7,728 bases of DNA from Gammaproteobacteria bacterium (lineage in GTDB: Bacteria > Pseudomonadota > Gammaproteobacteria > Pseudomonadales > Azotimanducaceae). Below are positions 1 through 6,452 of the stretch, one piece after another. Numbering within the stretch: the stretch's first letter is position 1; every line of letters begins with the position of its first letter. Location of the stretch: the NCBI GenBank assembly GCA_026706425.1, contig JAPOYW010000271.1, forward strand, positions 2,949-10,676, given 5' to 3'. A program made the position numbers and the translations under genes. The notes below the pieces were generated by a model. It worked only from the letters and a program-made list of their open reading frames with translations, was not told the DNA's origin and made no database searches.

Positions 1-62
1 CTTATCACTGACGTAACCCGTTTGGAAGGGATGCGGTATATCGATAGAGCTCTGGATGCCAT
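1..62 (-). CDS. lptC: Probable LptC N-terminus (partial, cut by window edge)
   Basis: An ATG on the minus strand at 62-60 opens a frame that runs to the window edge without a stop (about 20 codons, beginning M-A-S-R-A-L-S-I-Y-R). It starts 6 bases after the kdsC stop. Basic residues (R4, R10, K14, R15) precede the first hydrophobic residues, which would suit the cytoplasmic start of a single-span inner-membrane protein. In many gammaproteobacteria lptC, the membrane-anchored bridge component of the Lpt lipopolysaccharide transporter, directly follows kdsC, and that position is the main reason for this call. Too little sequence is visible to recognise the family itself, and no clear Shine-Dalgarno precedes the ATG, so translation would probably be coupled to kdsC. 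It could be another gene. Confidence 0.4.
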   Translation of the reverse strand, partial: MASRALSIYRIPSKRVTSVI

Positions 63-68
63 ATGCCG

Positions 69-599
69 TCAGGTTGATCGCGCGGCAATCACTAGGTAGC
101 AGATTTCTCGCACGGCGCCGAAGCCGCCGGGGTTCGAGGTCACGAAGTCGGCCTGACGGATGACATCGGGATGCCCGTTGGGGACGCCGAGGAACACGCC
201 CACGCGGCCGAACACGGCGAGGTCGGCGAGATCGTCCCCGGCATAGGCCATGTCGTCGAGCGCCACGCCGCTCCGGGCAGCCAATTCCTCAAGCGTCGCG
301 AGCTTGTCCGCCACGCCGGCATAGAGATAGGGGACGCCGAGTTCCGAGGTGCGCCGGGCAACGGCGTCCGATGTTCTCCCCGTCACGATGGCGATGGGCA
401 CGCCGGACGCCATGAGTCGTTTCATGGCGCTGCCGTCCTGGACGTGGAATGCCTTGAACTCCGCGTCGTTCGGTCCGTAGACCAGGCGACCATCCGTCAG
501 GACCCCGTCGACATCGAGCCCGAGCAGGCGCACGTTCCGGAGCCGACGGAGGATTTCGTCCGGCACGGGGGGATCGGTAGCAGGATGGTCCATCGTCAT
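69..599 (-). CDS. kdsC: 3-deoxy-D-manno-octulosonate 8-phosphate phosphatase KdsC
   Basis: KdsC hydrolyses Kdo 8-phosphate to Kdo and phosphate in the cytoplasm, the step before CMP-Kdo activation for the lipopolysaccharide inner core. The 176-residue protein is close to the usual length (188 in E. coli). All HAD motifs are visible: motif I DVDGVLTD at 29-36 (nucleophile D29, acid/base D31), motif II T73-G-R, motif III K99, and motif IV G121-D-D with Mg-binding D122/D123. The KdsC-type substrate region AFHVQDG (50-56) and the C-terminal GAVREICYL stretch (161-169) also fit. The small, cap-less C1-type layout excludes larger HAD phosphatases. The start at 599 is chosen because its ATG overlaps the TGA of the upstream exchanger gene as ATGA, implying translational coupling; a second ATG lies two codons later at 593. 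The open frame extends far upstream, but only inside the exchanger gene. kdsD, often upstream, is absent here. Confidence 0.93.
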   Translation of the reverse strand: MTMDHPATDPPVPDEILRRLRNVRLLGLDVDGVLTDGRLVYGPNDAEFKAFHVQDGSAMKRLMASGVPIAIVTGRTSDAVARRTSELGVPYLYAGVADKLATLEELAARSGVALDDMAYAGDDLADLAVFGRVGVFLGVPNGHPDVIRQADFVTSNPGGFGAVREICYLVIAARST

Positions 600-1579
600 C
601 CCTGGTGGTAGAGGATGAACGTATAGCCGATCCAGGCGGCGAGCAATACGAGACCCTCGAACCGGGTGATCACCTTGCGCGATCCGATGGCGAAGGCGAG
701 CAGGACCAGGAGTGCGGTCAGCGCGAACATCATGCCGTAGTCCCGCCACAGCACTTCCACGCCGATCGGCTGCGGGTCGAGCAGGGCGGGGATCGCGAGA
801 ACCGCAAGGATGTTCAGGATGTTCGAGCCGACCACGTTGCCGATGGCCAGTTCGGGATGGCCTTGGCGCGCGGCCGCCACGGTCACGGAAAGCTCCGGCA
901 GGCTCGTGCCCACCGCGATAATGGTCAAGCCGACGACCAGCTCGCTGACGCCGAACTCCACGGCCACGGCCTCGGCGGCCTCCACGAGGACGTGCGCCGA
1001 AGCGAGAAGGACGACCAGGCCGACGACGAACCAAGCCAGGGACTTGAGCGAGGACATGTCGGGGAGTTCCTCGAGTTCGGCGTCGAGGTCCTCCGGCGTT
1101 GCCCGGTTCTTGCGTGCCAGCAGGCAGAGGATGGCCCCGAGACCGGCAAGCAGCAGAAGACCGTCCAGGACGCCGAGATAGAGGTTGAACAGACAGACAA
1201 GCGTGAGCAGCGTGGCGCCGATCAGCCAGGGCATTTCGTGCTTCAAGGTGGTGTCGGCGAAGGGAAGCGGGCTGACCAGCGCCGTAATGCCGAGTACCAG
1301 ACCCATGTTGGCGATGTTTGAGCCGATGGCGTTGCCGATCGCGATCTGTCCCAGGTCTTTGAGGCTCGATTGGATACCGACCATGATCTCTGGCGCCGAC
1401 GTTCCGACCGCGATCGCGGTTAGGCCGATGACGATCTTCGATACCCCGAGGTTCTTGGCCGCTGCGGCGGAGGCATTCACGAAGCGGTCGGCGCTCCAGC
1501 CGAGGGTGATGAACCCGACGATGAGCGTCAGGAACGGATAGCTCGCGATGAGGGTATGTAGTGGATCGAGCAGCCCCAT
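596..1579 (-). CDS. yrbG: YrbG-type Na+/Ca2+ exchanger (CaCA family)
   Basis: This is an inner-membrane cation/Ca2+ antiporter of the CaCA family, 327 residues, near E. coli YrbG (325). The two inverted alpha-repeats are plain. Alpha-1 has GTSAPE (59-64) followed by GNAIGSN (82-88), and alpha-2 has GTSLPE (224-229) followed by GNVVGSN (247-253); E64 and E229 are the expected ion-coordinating acidic residues. About ten hydrophobic segments are split by an acidic hydrophilic loop (about 156-176, rich in D/E), as expected for the central loop between halves. The ATG at 1579 is preferred because AGGA lies 6 bases upstream on the minus strand; a TTG at 1624 in the same frame lacks a comparable site. 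It is the first gene of the leftward operon and overlaps kdsC by 4 bases. Family knowledge places yrbG beside kdsD-kdsC-lptC in enterics. The physiological ion is not certain. Confidence 0.9.
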   Translation of the reverse strand: MGLLDPLHTLIASYPFLTLIVGFITLGWSADRFVNASAAAAKNLGVSKIVIGLTAIAVGTSAPEIMVGIQSSLKDLGQIAIGNAIGSNIANMGLVLGITALVSPLPFADTTLKHEMPWLIGATLLTLVCLFNLYLGVLDGLLLLAGLGAILCLLARKNRATPEDLDAELEELPDMSSLKSLAWFVVGLVVLLASAHVLVEAAEAVAVEFGVSELVVGLTIIAVGTSLPELSVTVAAARQGHPELAIGNVVGSNILNILAVLAIPALLDPQPIGVEVLWRDYGMMFALTALLVLLAFAIGSRKVITRFEGLVLLAAWIGYTFILYHQG

Positions 1580-1728
1580 CGGCCGTCCTGGGTCCCGTTC
1601 CCGAAGTCCCGTTATGTTACGCAAAGTAACAACTGCTCGTAACCCGTGGCGCTCGTCCGCACACCGAGCCGCGATGCCCGGAACCGCCGGGGCCGTGCTA
1701 AGGTGCGGTCGGCGTTTGCGGAGACACC
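1580..1728. promoter_or_regulatory. Divergent intergenic region between yrbG and ibaG
   Basis: These 149 bases must hold the promoters for the leftward yrbG-kdsC operon and perhaps the rightward ibaG-hisD pair. On the minus strand a weak sigma70-like pair can be drawn: TTACGA (1642-1637) and TAACAT (1619-1614), 17 bases apart. On the plus strand only a poor extended -10 (TGC-TAAGGT, 1696-1704) is visible, without a convincing -35. Shine-Dalgarno sites are clear for both genes: AGGA at 1589-1586 (minus) for yrbG and GGAG at 1720-1723 (plus, 5-base spacing) for ibaG. The promoter assignments are inference. Confidence 0.4.
1615..1631. promoter_or_regulatory. Operator-like inverted repeat
   Basis: TGTTAC (1615-1620) and GTAACA (1626-1631) are exact reverse complements separated by five bases (GCAAA). 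The dyad sits 36-52 bases upstream of the yrbG start and overlaps the best minus-strand -10 candidate, the layout expected of a repressor site. Its AT-richer composition stands out from the surroundings. Six-base arms can arise by chance, so the function is inference. Confidence 0.25.
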
Positions 1729-1956
1729 ATGATCGACGACCTGAAATCGCGCCTCGAAGAGGCGTTCACCGACGCGGAAGTGGCCGTCGCCGGCGAGGGC
1801 AATCGGTTCGAGATCCACATCGTGTCGGCAGCCTTCGAGGGATTGAACCGGGTCGCCCGGCAGCAGGCTGTCTACGCGGTGATCGGGGATCTCATCGCTT
1901 CGGGTGCCATCCACGCCGTGACCATCCGGGCAAGCACGCTCGACGAAGACCGGTGA
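1729..1956 (+). CDS. ibaG: BolA family protein, IbaG type
   Basis: This is a 75-residue BolA-like protein. Family members bind monothiol glutaredoxins and share [2Fe-2S] clusters; E. coli IbaG is linked to acid resistance and iron-sulfur handling. Visible family features are the F27-E-I beta strand, F36-E-G followed by R41-V-A-R-Q-Q-A-V-Y49 (the helix-turn signature), and I61-H62-A-V with the invariant C-terminal histidine. GGAG at 1720-1723 is well placed before the ATG. The protein is about nine residues shorter than E. coli IbaG (84) and ends L-D-E-D-R where relatives carry a TPxEW-like tail. The loop that reads D-G-S-H-F in E. coli reads E-G-N-R-F here (23-27), so the histidine is replaced by R26. 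It overlaps hisD by 4 bases. In E. coli and Pseudomonas it lies between mlaB and murA, both missing here. Confidence 0.9.
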   Translation: MIDDLKSRLEEAFTDAEVAVAGEGNRFEIHIVSAAFEGLNRVARQQAVYAVIGDLIASGAIHAVTIRASTLDEDR

Positions 1957-3269
1957 TCAGACGCCTCGACACCGCCGATCCCCGGTTCGATGGCGAGCTC
2001 GATGCGCTGCTCTCCTGGGAGGCCCGTGAGTCCGCGGAGATCGCCCGAACCGCGGCGGACATCGTCGCCGAGGTTCGCGTTGACGGCGATTCGGCACTAC
2101 TCAGACTGACGCGCCGCTACGACGGTCTGAACGTGGCGTCCGTTCGGGACCTGGAAGTCGACCCGGACGAACTTGGACGAAGCCTCGAACGTTTGCCGGA
2201 TGCCGACCGCGACGCCTTGCGCCTCGCCGCGGATCGAATACGCGGCTACCACCAACGCCAGCCACGCGGCGACTTCAGCTATGTGGACGATCTCGGCAAC
2301 GTCCTCGGTCAACGCACCACGCCCCTGGACCGTGCCGGGGTCTACGTGCCCGGCGGCCAGGCGGTCTATCCGTCGACCGTGCTGATGACGGTCGTACCCG
2401 CGCGGGTGGCCGGTGTCGGCGAGGTCGTGGTGACGGTGCCGACGCCCCGAGGCGAGCGGAGCGACCATGTCCTGGCAGCGATGGCGATCGCCGGTGTGGA
2501 CCGGGTTTTCACGATCGGTGGCGCACAAGCCATCGCCGCGCTTGCCTACGGCACCGAGACCGTGCCCCGGGTCGACAAGATCGTCGGACCCGGCGGCGTC
2601 TACGTCGCAGCCGCGAAGCGGCTCGTGTTCGGTCCGGCGGGCATCGATCTCGTTGCCGGTCCGAGCGAGATCCTCGTAATCGCCGACGGCAGCGTGGAAC
2701 CCCGTTGGACCGCTCTCGACCTGCTCTCCCAGGCCGAGCACGATGCCGATGCCCAGGCGATCCTGGTATCGCCCGACGCGGATTGCCTGGACCGCGTCCA
2801 AGCGGAGATCGACGACCTGATCGACACCTTGCCGCGGGCGGTAGTCATCCGCCAGTCGTTGCGGGACCGCGGCGCGCTGATCGAAGTTCGAGACTTGGCG
2901 CATGCCTGCGAGATCGCCAACCGCGTTGGGCCCGAGCATCTCCAACTGGCCGTGCGAGACCCCGAAGCGCTGCTGCCGGCCATTCGTCACGCCGGCGCGA
3001 TCTTCCTGGGTGCCCACGCCGCGGAGGTGTTCGGCGACTACGTGGCGGGACCCAGTCACGTGCTGCCCACCTTCGGCACCGCCCGCTACGCGTCCCCGCT
3101 CGGCGTTCCCGACTTCCTCAAGCGGTCTTCGATCGTCGGCGGTGGCCAGTCCTCCGTTCAAAGCCTGGCGCGGGTCGCGGCGAACATCGCCGACGCGGAG
3201 GGACTCGCCGCGCACGCCAAGGCCGCGCGGGCCCGCCTCGCCGGCTACGACGACAACCGGTCTTCTTGA
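1953..3269 (+). CDS. hisD: Histidinol dehydrogenase HisD
   Basis: HisD oxidises L-histidinol to L-histidine in two NAD+-dependent steps, the end of histidine synthesis, as a cytoplasmic zinc homodimer. The 438 residues match the family length (434 in E. coli). The family signature, from GIDLVAGPSE through LLSQAEHD, is intact. The four zinc ligands fall where expected: Q260, H263, D362 and H421, against E. coli Q259, H262, D360 and H419. The catalytic pair E328-H329 lies in GPEHLQ. The start is GTG at 1953, overlapping the ibaG stop as GTGA, so initiation is probably coupled. This choice restores the normal N-terminus; the frame is open further upstream but the translation there is not HisD-like. 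hisG and murA, often located just before hisD, and hisC, often just after, are not here. No terminator with a T-run follows; a REP-like hairpin pair begins 31 bases downstream. Confidence 0.96.
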   Translation: MIRRLDTADPRFDGELDALLSWEARESAEIARTAADIVAEVRVDGDSALLRLTRRYDGLNVASVRDLEVDPDELGRSLERLPDADRDALRLAADRIRGYHQRQPRGDFSYVDDLGNVLGQRTTPLDRAGVYVPGGQAVYPSTVLMTVVPARVAGVGEVVVTVPTPRGERSDHVLAAMAIAGVDRVFTIGGAQAIAALAYGTETVPRVDKIVGPGGVYVAAAKRLVFGPAGIDLVAGPSEILVIADGSVEPRWTALDLLSQAEHDADAQAILVSPDADCLDRVQAEIDDLIDTLPRAVVIRQSLRDRGALIEVRDLAHACEIANRVGPEHLQLAVRDPEALLPAIRHAGAIFLGAHAAEVFGDYVAGPSHVLPTFGTARYASPLGVPDFLKRSSIVGGGQSSVQSLARVAANIADAEGLAAHAKAARARLAGYDDNRSS

Positions 3270-3300
3270 CCGTCGGGAATGGTTGTCACTCGCGCCGTCG

Positions 3301-3368
3301 GGGACGGGCTTGTCCCGTCCCGAGCGAATCCGCCGTTGCGTGCCCCAGCGCGCGGGGACAAGCCCCGC
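3301..3368. repeat. REP/BIME-like pair of palindromic units
   Basis: Two hairpins stand 30 bases apart in the gap between hisD and zapE. The first has an 8-base perfect stem GGGACGGG (3301-3308) / CCCGTCCC (3314-3321) with loop CTTGT. The second has a 6-base stem GCGGGG (3352-3357) / CCCCGC (3363-3368) with loop ACAAG. The loops are reverse complements and the units share the core GGGCTTGTCCC in opposite orientations, so they form an inverted pair like enterobacterial BIMEs. Neither is followed by a T-tract, which argues against a simple intrinsic terminator, though RNA stabilisation or attenuation after hisD is possible. Whether the unit recurs elsewhere in the genome cannot be seen. Confidence 0.6.
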
Positions 3369-3423
3369 CCTTGCGGAACTTTGCTCACGTGTACAGATGG
3401 GCCATCTCAAGGACGCTAGTCTG

Positions 3424-4560
3424 ATGCTGTCGCGCCCCCGTCCGCTGCACGGCCCAGGTTGCGCCTCGCCCGCGTTGACCCCGGCCGAGGCCCATTGCCG
3501 CAACGTGTGCAACGGATTCACGCGGGATCCCGCGCAGTTCGCCTTGACCGGGCGCCTCACCGAACTCCAGCACCGCCTCACCGCCACGGAGGAAGGCTCG
3601 CGCCTCGAGACGTGGTTGCGCCGGGTGCTGGGCCGGCCGGTCGAGGCGGTTGTGGGACTGTATCTCTGGGGTGACGTTGGGCGTGGCAAGACCTACCTGA
3701 TGGATCTGTTCCACGAGACGTTGCCCGTAGCTCGGAAGCTGCGATTCCACTTCCACCGGTTCATGCAGCACGTACATGCCGAACTACGAGACCTCGAGGG
3801 CCGCACGGACCCCTTGAAGACGGTTGCGGACCGTTTCGCGGCGAATGCCCGGGTGCTCTGTTTCGATGAGTTCTTCGTGTCGGACATCGGCGACGCGATG
3901 ATTCTCGGCGAACTCCTCAAGCATCTGTTCGAGCGCCGCGTCACCTTGGTGGCCACGTCCAACGTGGCACCGGCCAAACTCTACGAGAACGGCCTCCAAC
4001 GCCGCCGTTTCCTGCCCGCCATCGAGTTGATCGAACGACACACGGACGTCGTGCACGTCGGCGGCGAGACTGACTACCGCCTGCAGGTACTAAGACGGGG
4101 AGATATCTACCGAACCGACGGACGGACCGAGGACCTCCTCGAGAGTTTCCGCGCGCTTTGCCACGCGGACCCGGCTGAGAATGAGGACTTGATCATTAAC
4201 GACCGGCCAATCCGGGCAAGGTCCTGCGTGGAGGATGCGGTATGGTTCGACTTCGAGGCGCTCTGCGAGGGGCCGCGCAGCCAGAACGACTACATCGAAT
4301 TGGCGAGGCTGTTCTCCACAGTGGTCGTTCACGGTGTACCCGTGTTCAACGCCGAAGTCGAGAGCGAGAACGCGGCCCGCCGGTTCATCAGCCTCGTCGA
4401 CGAGTTCTACGACCGTAACGTCAAGGTCCTGTTCTCGGCAGCGGCACCCGTCGACGCGCTGTATGGTGGCAGCTTGTTGGCCATGGAATTCGAGCGTACG
4501 AAGAGCCGTATCGTGGAAATGCAGAGTGATGCCTACCTGCGACGCATGCACCGACCGTAG
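3424..4560 (+). CDS. zapE: Cell division ATPase ZapE (AFG1-like)
   Basis: ZapE is a cytoplasmic P-loop ATPase of the AFG1/LACE1 family that acts on the Z-ring during division and has also been linked to low-oxygen growth in E. coli. This copy has 378 residues (E. coli 375). Walker A G83-D-V-G-R-G-K89-T90 follows the family's LYLWG. HFHRFM lies next, then Walker B with FDEFFVSD around D148-E149, and the sensor-like T178-S-N180. Further family blocks are NGLQRRRFLPAI, the DYI-L-RLF stretch, LVDEFYDR and the C-terminal EMQSDAYLRR. ATG 3424 is chosen because AAGGA (3409-3413) precedes it by 10 bases; an in-frame ATG at 3397 would add nine residues but has no ribosome binding site. The gap to hisD holds REP-like hairpins, so it is probably transcribed separately. 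In Pseudomonas and E. coli zapE lies near rplM-rpsI in the same wider neighbourhood. Confidence 0.94.
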   Translation: MLSRPRPLHGPGCASPALTPAEAHCRNVCNGFTRDPAQFALTGRLTELQHRLTATEEGSRLETWLRRVLGRPVEAVVGLYLWGDVGRGKTYLMDLFHETLPVARKLRFHFHRFMQHVHAELRDLEGRTDPLKTVADRFAANARVLCFDEFFVSDIGDAMILGELLKHLFERRVTLVATSNVAPAKLYENGLQRRRFLPAIELIERHTDVVHVGGETDYRLQVLRRGDIYRTDGRTEDLLESFRALCHADPAENEDLIINDRPIRARSCVEDAVWFDFEALCEGPRSQNDYIELARLFSTVVVHGVPVFNAEVESENAARRFISLVDEFYDRNVKVLFSAAAPVDALYGGSLLAMEFERTKSRIVEMQSDAYLRRMHRP

Positions 4561-4603
4561 GGGCGACTATTGTGGTCGCCCGCTCGACACTTGTGGTCGC
4601 CCG
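4561..4603. repeat. Direct repeat and hairpin after zapE
   Basis: The 13-base word TTGTGGTCGCCCG occurs exactly twice, at 4570-4582 and 4591-4603 (21-base period). The first copy also closes a hairpin immediately after the zapE stop: GGGCGAC (4561-4567) pairs with GTCGCCC (4575-4581) around a 7-base loop. The second GTCGCCC (4596-4602) could pair with the same left arm, giving two mutually exclusive stems. No T-run follows, so a factor-independent terminator is doubtful. It could be a small duplication or a 3' RNA-stabilising structure. Confidence 0.45.
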
Positions 4604-4641
4604 GATTCGGCAATACGCGCGTCTGTTGCCTGACAGCAGCC

Positions 4642-5739
4642 ATGACTAACGGGACAACATTCGAGATGAAGGAATTCGATACCGCCTTCGAAGCGGCCTT
4701 GGCCAACTGCACCGAACTAACCTGCGCCGAGGCGGCGCATTTCGTGAAGCACGGCTACGTCGTGGTCAAGGCGGCCTTCCCCAGGGAAATGGCCGACGTC
4801 CTGTGCGAGAGTACCTGGACGGAGCTCGAGACGAATTTCGGGATCGAGCGAACCGATCCTCATACTTGGGAGGGTGTCTCGACGGGTCGGAGCCGCATGC
4901 AGGGCCATGTGCGCACGCAGGGAAGCGGGGCACGTTTCCCGTTGAAGACGCGCGCACCCCGGGCGTTCGCCGCTCAGGCCGACGTGGTCGGCGGGGCGCG
5001 TCGGGTCCCGGACGGCGGCAATTCCCTGTCCTGGGGCGATGCCGCCATCGGCAACTTCCGGGTGCCCGACGGTCCGGCCTGGCAGCCGCCGGCAGTGCGC
5101 CAGCAGGGCTGGCACAAGGACGGACACCACTTCCGACACTTCATCAATTCGCCGGAGCAGGGCCTGTTGACCGTCCCCATCTACACGGACATCCTGCCGC
5201 GCAGTGGCGGCACGTTCATCGCACGCGACTCGATAGCCCCCGTGGCGCGGCTCCTTGCCCAGTGTCCGGCGGGCGTGCATCCCGACGGCACGCAGGCGGG
5301 CTACCTCATCCCCGGATTGATTGAACAATGCGCGGATTTCGCGGAACTGACCGGCGAGGCGGGCGACGTCGTACTGGTGCATCCCTACATGCTTCACCGG
5401 GTGAGCGTGAACCCGTCGAACCGACCGCGGTTCATCGCCAACATGCCCGTCGTACTCGCCCAACCGATGTGTTTCGCCCGCCCACCCGGCGACGCCTATT
5501 CGCTGGTCGAGCTGGCGGTGCTACGGGCGTTGAACCTGCCGAGGTTCGACTTCAAGCCCACCCGGGCGCCGCTTCGCGTGCAGCCATTTCCCTTTCGCGA
5601 CGAAGCGGAAGCCAACAAGCAGCGTCGGCTGGTTGAACGTGAAATGGCGGAGATGGCCAGCCGTGGGATCGTGACGCCGGACTGGGGCAGGGACTACGGC
5701 TATCTGTCCAAGACCGAGGCGGCGAACGCCCGAGAATAA
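4642..5739 (+). CDS. Phytanoyl-CoA dioxygenase (PhyH) family protein
   Basis: This is a cytoplasmic Fe(II)/2-oxoglutarate-dependent oxygenase of the PhyH family, 365 residues; the substrate cannot be told from sequence. The facial triad is visible: H158-x-D160 in WHKDGHHF, and the distal histidine H252 in HPYMLHRVSVNP, with R261 or R263 placed to bind the 2-oxoglutarate carboxylate. GEAGDVVLVHP (238-248) is the typical strand before the distal His. The N-terminal GYVVVKAAFP block (about 37-46) is the usual PhyH opening. The start is less certain: ATG 4642 gives a normal N-terminus but no strong ribosome binding site, an ATG at 4666 is an alternative, and a TTG at 4570 would run through the direct repeats. 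There is no signal peptide. It stands alone between zapE and the macroglobulin remnant, so context offers no pathway. Bacterial relatives hydroxylate diverse lipids, ectoines or secondary metabolites. Confidence 0.85.
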   Translation: MTNGTTFEMKEFDTAFEAALANCTELTCAEAAHFVKHGYVVVKAAFPREMADVLCESTWTELETNFGIERTDPHTWEGVSTGRSRMQGHVRTQGSGARFPLKTRAPRAFAAQADVVGGARRVPDGGNSLSWGDAAIGNFRVPDGPAWQPPAVRQQGWHKDGHHFRHFINSPEQGLLTVPIYTDILPRSGGTFIARDSIAPVARLLAQCPAGVHPDGTQAGYLIPGLIEQCADFAELTGEAGDVVLVHPYMLHRVSVNPSNRPRFIANMPVVLAQPMCFARPPGDAYSLVELAVLRALNLPRFDFKPTRAPLRVQPFPFRDEAEANKQRRLVEREMAEMASRGIVTPDWGRDYGYLSKTEAANARE

Positions 5740-5951
5740 TCCAGCTTGAGGTGGCAGCCGCCGGATTGCGCGCGTTCCGACGCGGCGCGTTCCGACGCGC
5801 TGGTCGGCTTTGCCGCGCTCACTTAGGATTGGAATCTGGCTGTGTTTTCGCCCTTGCTTCGGGTGTTGGGCACGATCGACGTGACAGTTGACAATCGCCG
5901 ACACAGGTGAGACGTTCGTGCCGAGGCCGCATTCCCGACTCCGGGGGTGAC
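5740..5951. other. Intergenic gap with no gene seen
   Basis: These 212 bases between the dioxygenase and the macroglobulin remnant hold no credible coding frame. They contain the tandem hairpin repeat at 5770-5800. Further right is a perfect -35-like TTGACA (5888-5893), but no matching -10 at the right distance. A G-rich stretch GGGGGTG (5943-5949) lies just before the ATG at 5952 and could act as a weak Shine-Dalgarno. Confidence 0.5.
5770..5800. repeat. Tandem 15-base repeat forming TCCG-loop hairpins
   Basis: GCGCGTTCCGACGCG is repeated head to tail without a spacer (5770-5784 and 5785-5799). The second copy is a perfect hairpin, GCGCGT (5785-5790) with tetraloop TCCG and ACGCGC (5795-5800); the first forms the same stem one pair shorter. 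They lie about 30 bases past the dioxygenase stop and may cap its transcript, though no T-run follows directly. A slippage duplication of a single palindrome is the simplest origin. Confidence 0.5.
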
Positions 5952-6452
5952 ATGTCTGGCCTATTGAAAGGTCCGCGCAACAATCCCGTCGTCGTCATGG
6001 CGACCGAAGATTGGTACGTCCCTGCGCGTCGGATGCCGCAGCCGCGTTCCGTGGCTCGTTCCCGTTCGGTTGTTGTTCTGGTTGCCCTGATCCTCGCCGC
6101 TGGGTCGGCGTCGGCAGCTCGAGTCGAGTCGTTTTCGCCGCAGGGATTCAACAAGGACGTGCGCCAGGTGGCGGTGCGGTTCTCCGCGGCGATGGTCGCC
6201 CTCGGCGACCCGGGCCGGACCGGGCCGTTCGTCGTCGATTGTCCGGTTCCGGGCACTGGGCGCTGGATCGACGAGCGGCACTGGGTGTACGACTTCGAGT
6301 ACGACGTCCCCAGCGCGGTCATGTGCCGCTTCAAGTTGCGCGAAGAGGCGAGAACCCTCGCCGGCGAACCCCTCGACACGCAGGAGTACGCGTTCCATAC
6401 CGGCGGACCGAGCATTCTCGACTCCTGTTGCGCCGACCTCCGGAGCGAATGA
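5952..6452 (+). pseudogene. Macroglobulin fragment 1: signal peptide and first domain
   Basis: Frame A encodes a signal peptide and the first domain. The best secretion signal starts at ATG 6033: basic n-region with R5, R9 and R11, hydrophobic core V13-A22, and a likely cut after A-S-A (26-28). No lipobox cysteine is present, so the product would be periplasmic rather than a lipoprotein. ATG 5952 with upstream GGGGGTG gives a 27-residue longer N-terminus. The first-domain words F-S-P-Q-G-F, V-R-F-S-A-A-M-V and W-V-Y-D-F are typical of the family. After T-G-G-P-S-I-L the frame reads 11 unrelated residues to a TGA at 6450-6452. Confidence 0.65.

Noticed and set aside
600..1034. Upstream extension of the kdsC frame
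   Set aside because: The added residues are arginine-rich, overlap the exchanger gene, and do not resemble KdsC. The ATGA-coupled start at 599 gives the normal length.
605..1321. Plus-strand open frame of 238 codons inside the exchanger gene
   Set aside because: It is the antisense shadow of the yrbG-like gene, with a charged, low-complexity translation and no membrane or family features.
3397..3423. Earlier ATG for zapE
   Set aside because: It has no Shine-Dalgarno and would add nine residues, whereas AAGGA precedes the ATG at 3424.
2097..3689. Long minus-strand open frame (530 codons) opposite hisD and the start of zapE
   Set aside because: It covers the antisense of the well-supported hisD and zapE, crosses the REP-like spacer, and its arginine/glycine-rich translation has no recognisable motifs. 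Such frames are common in high-GC DNA.
4561..4581. Intrinsic terminator of zapE
   Set aside because: The 7-base stem is present, but no T-run follows it, so the feature is reported only as a repeat/hairpin.
5888..5916. TTGACA as a sigma70 promoter for the macroglobulin locus
   Set aside because: The -35 match is perfect, but no acceptable -10 hexamer lies 16-18 bases downstream (GACGTT at 17).
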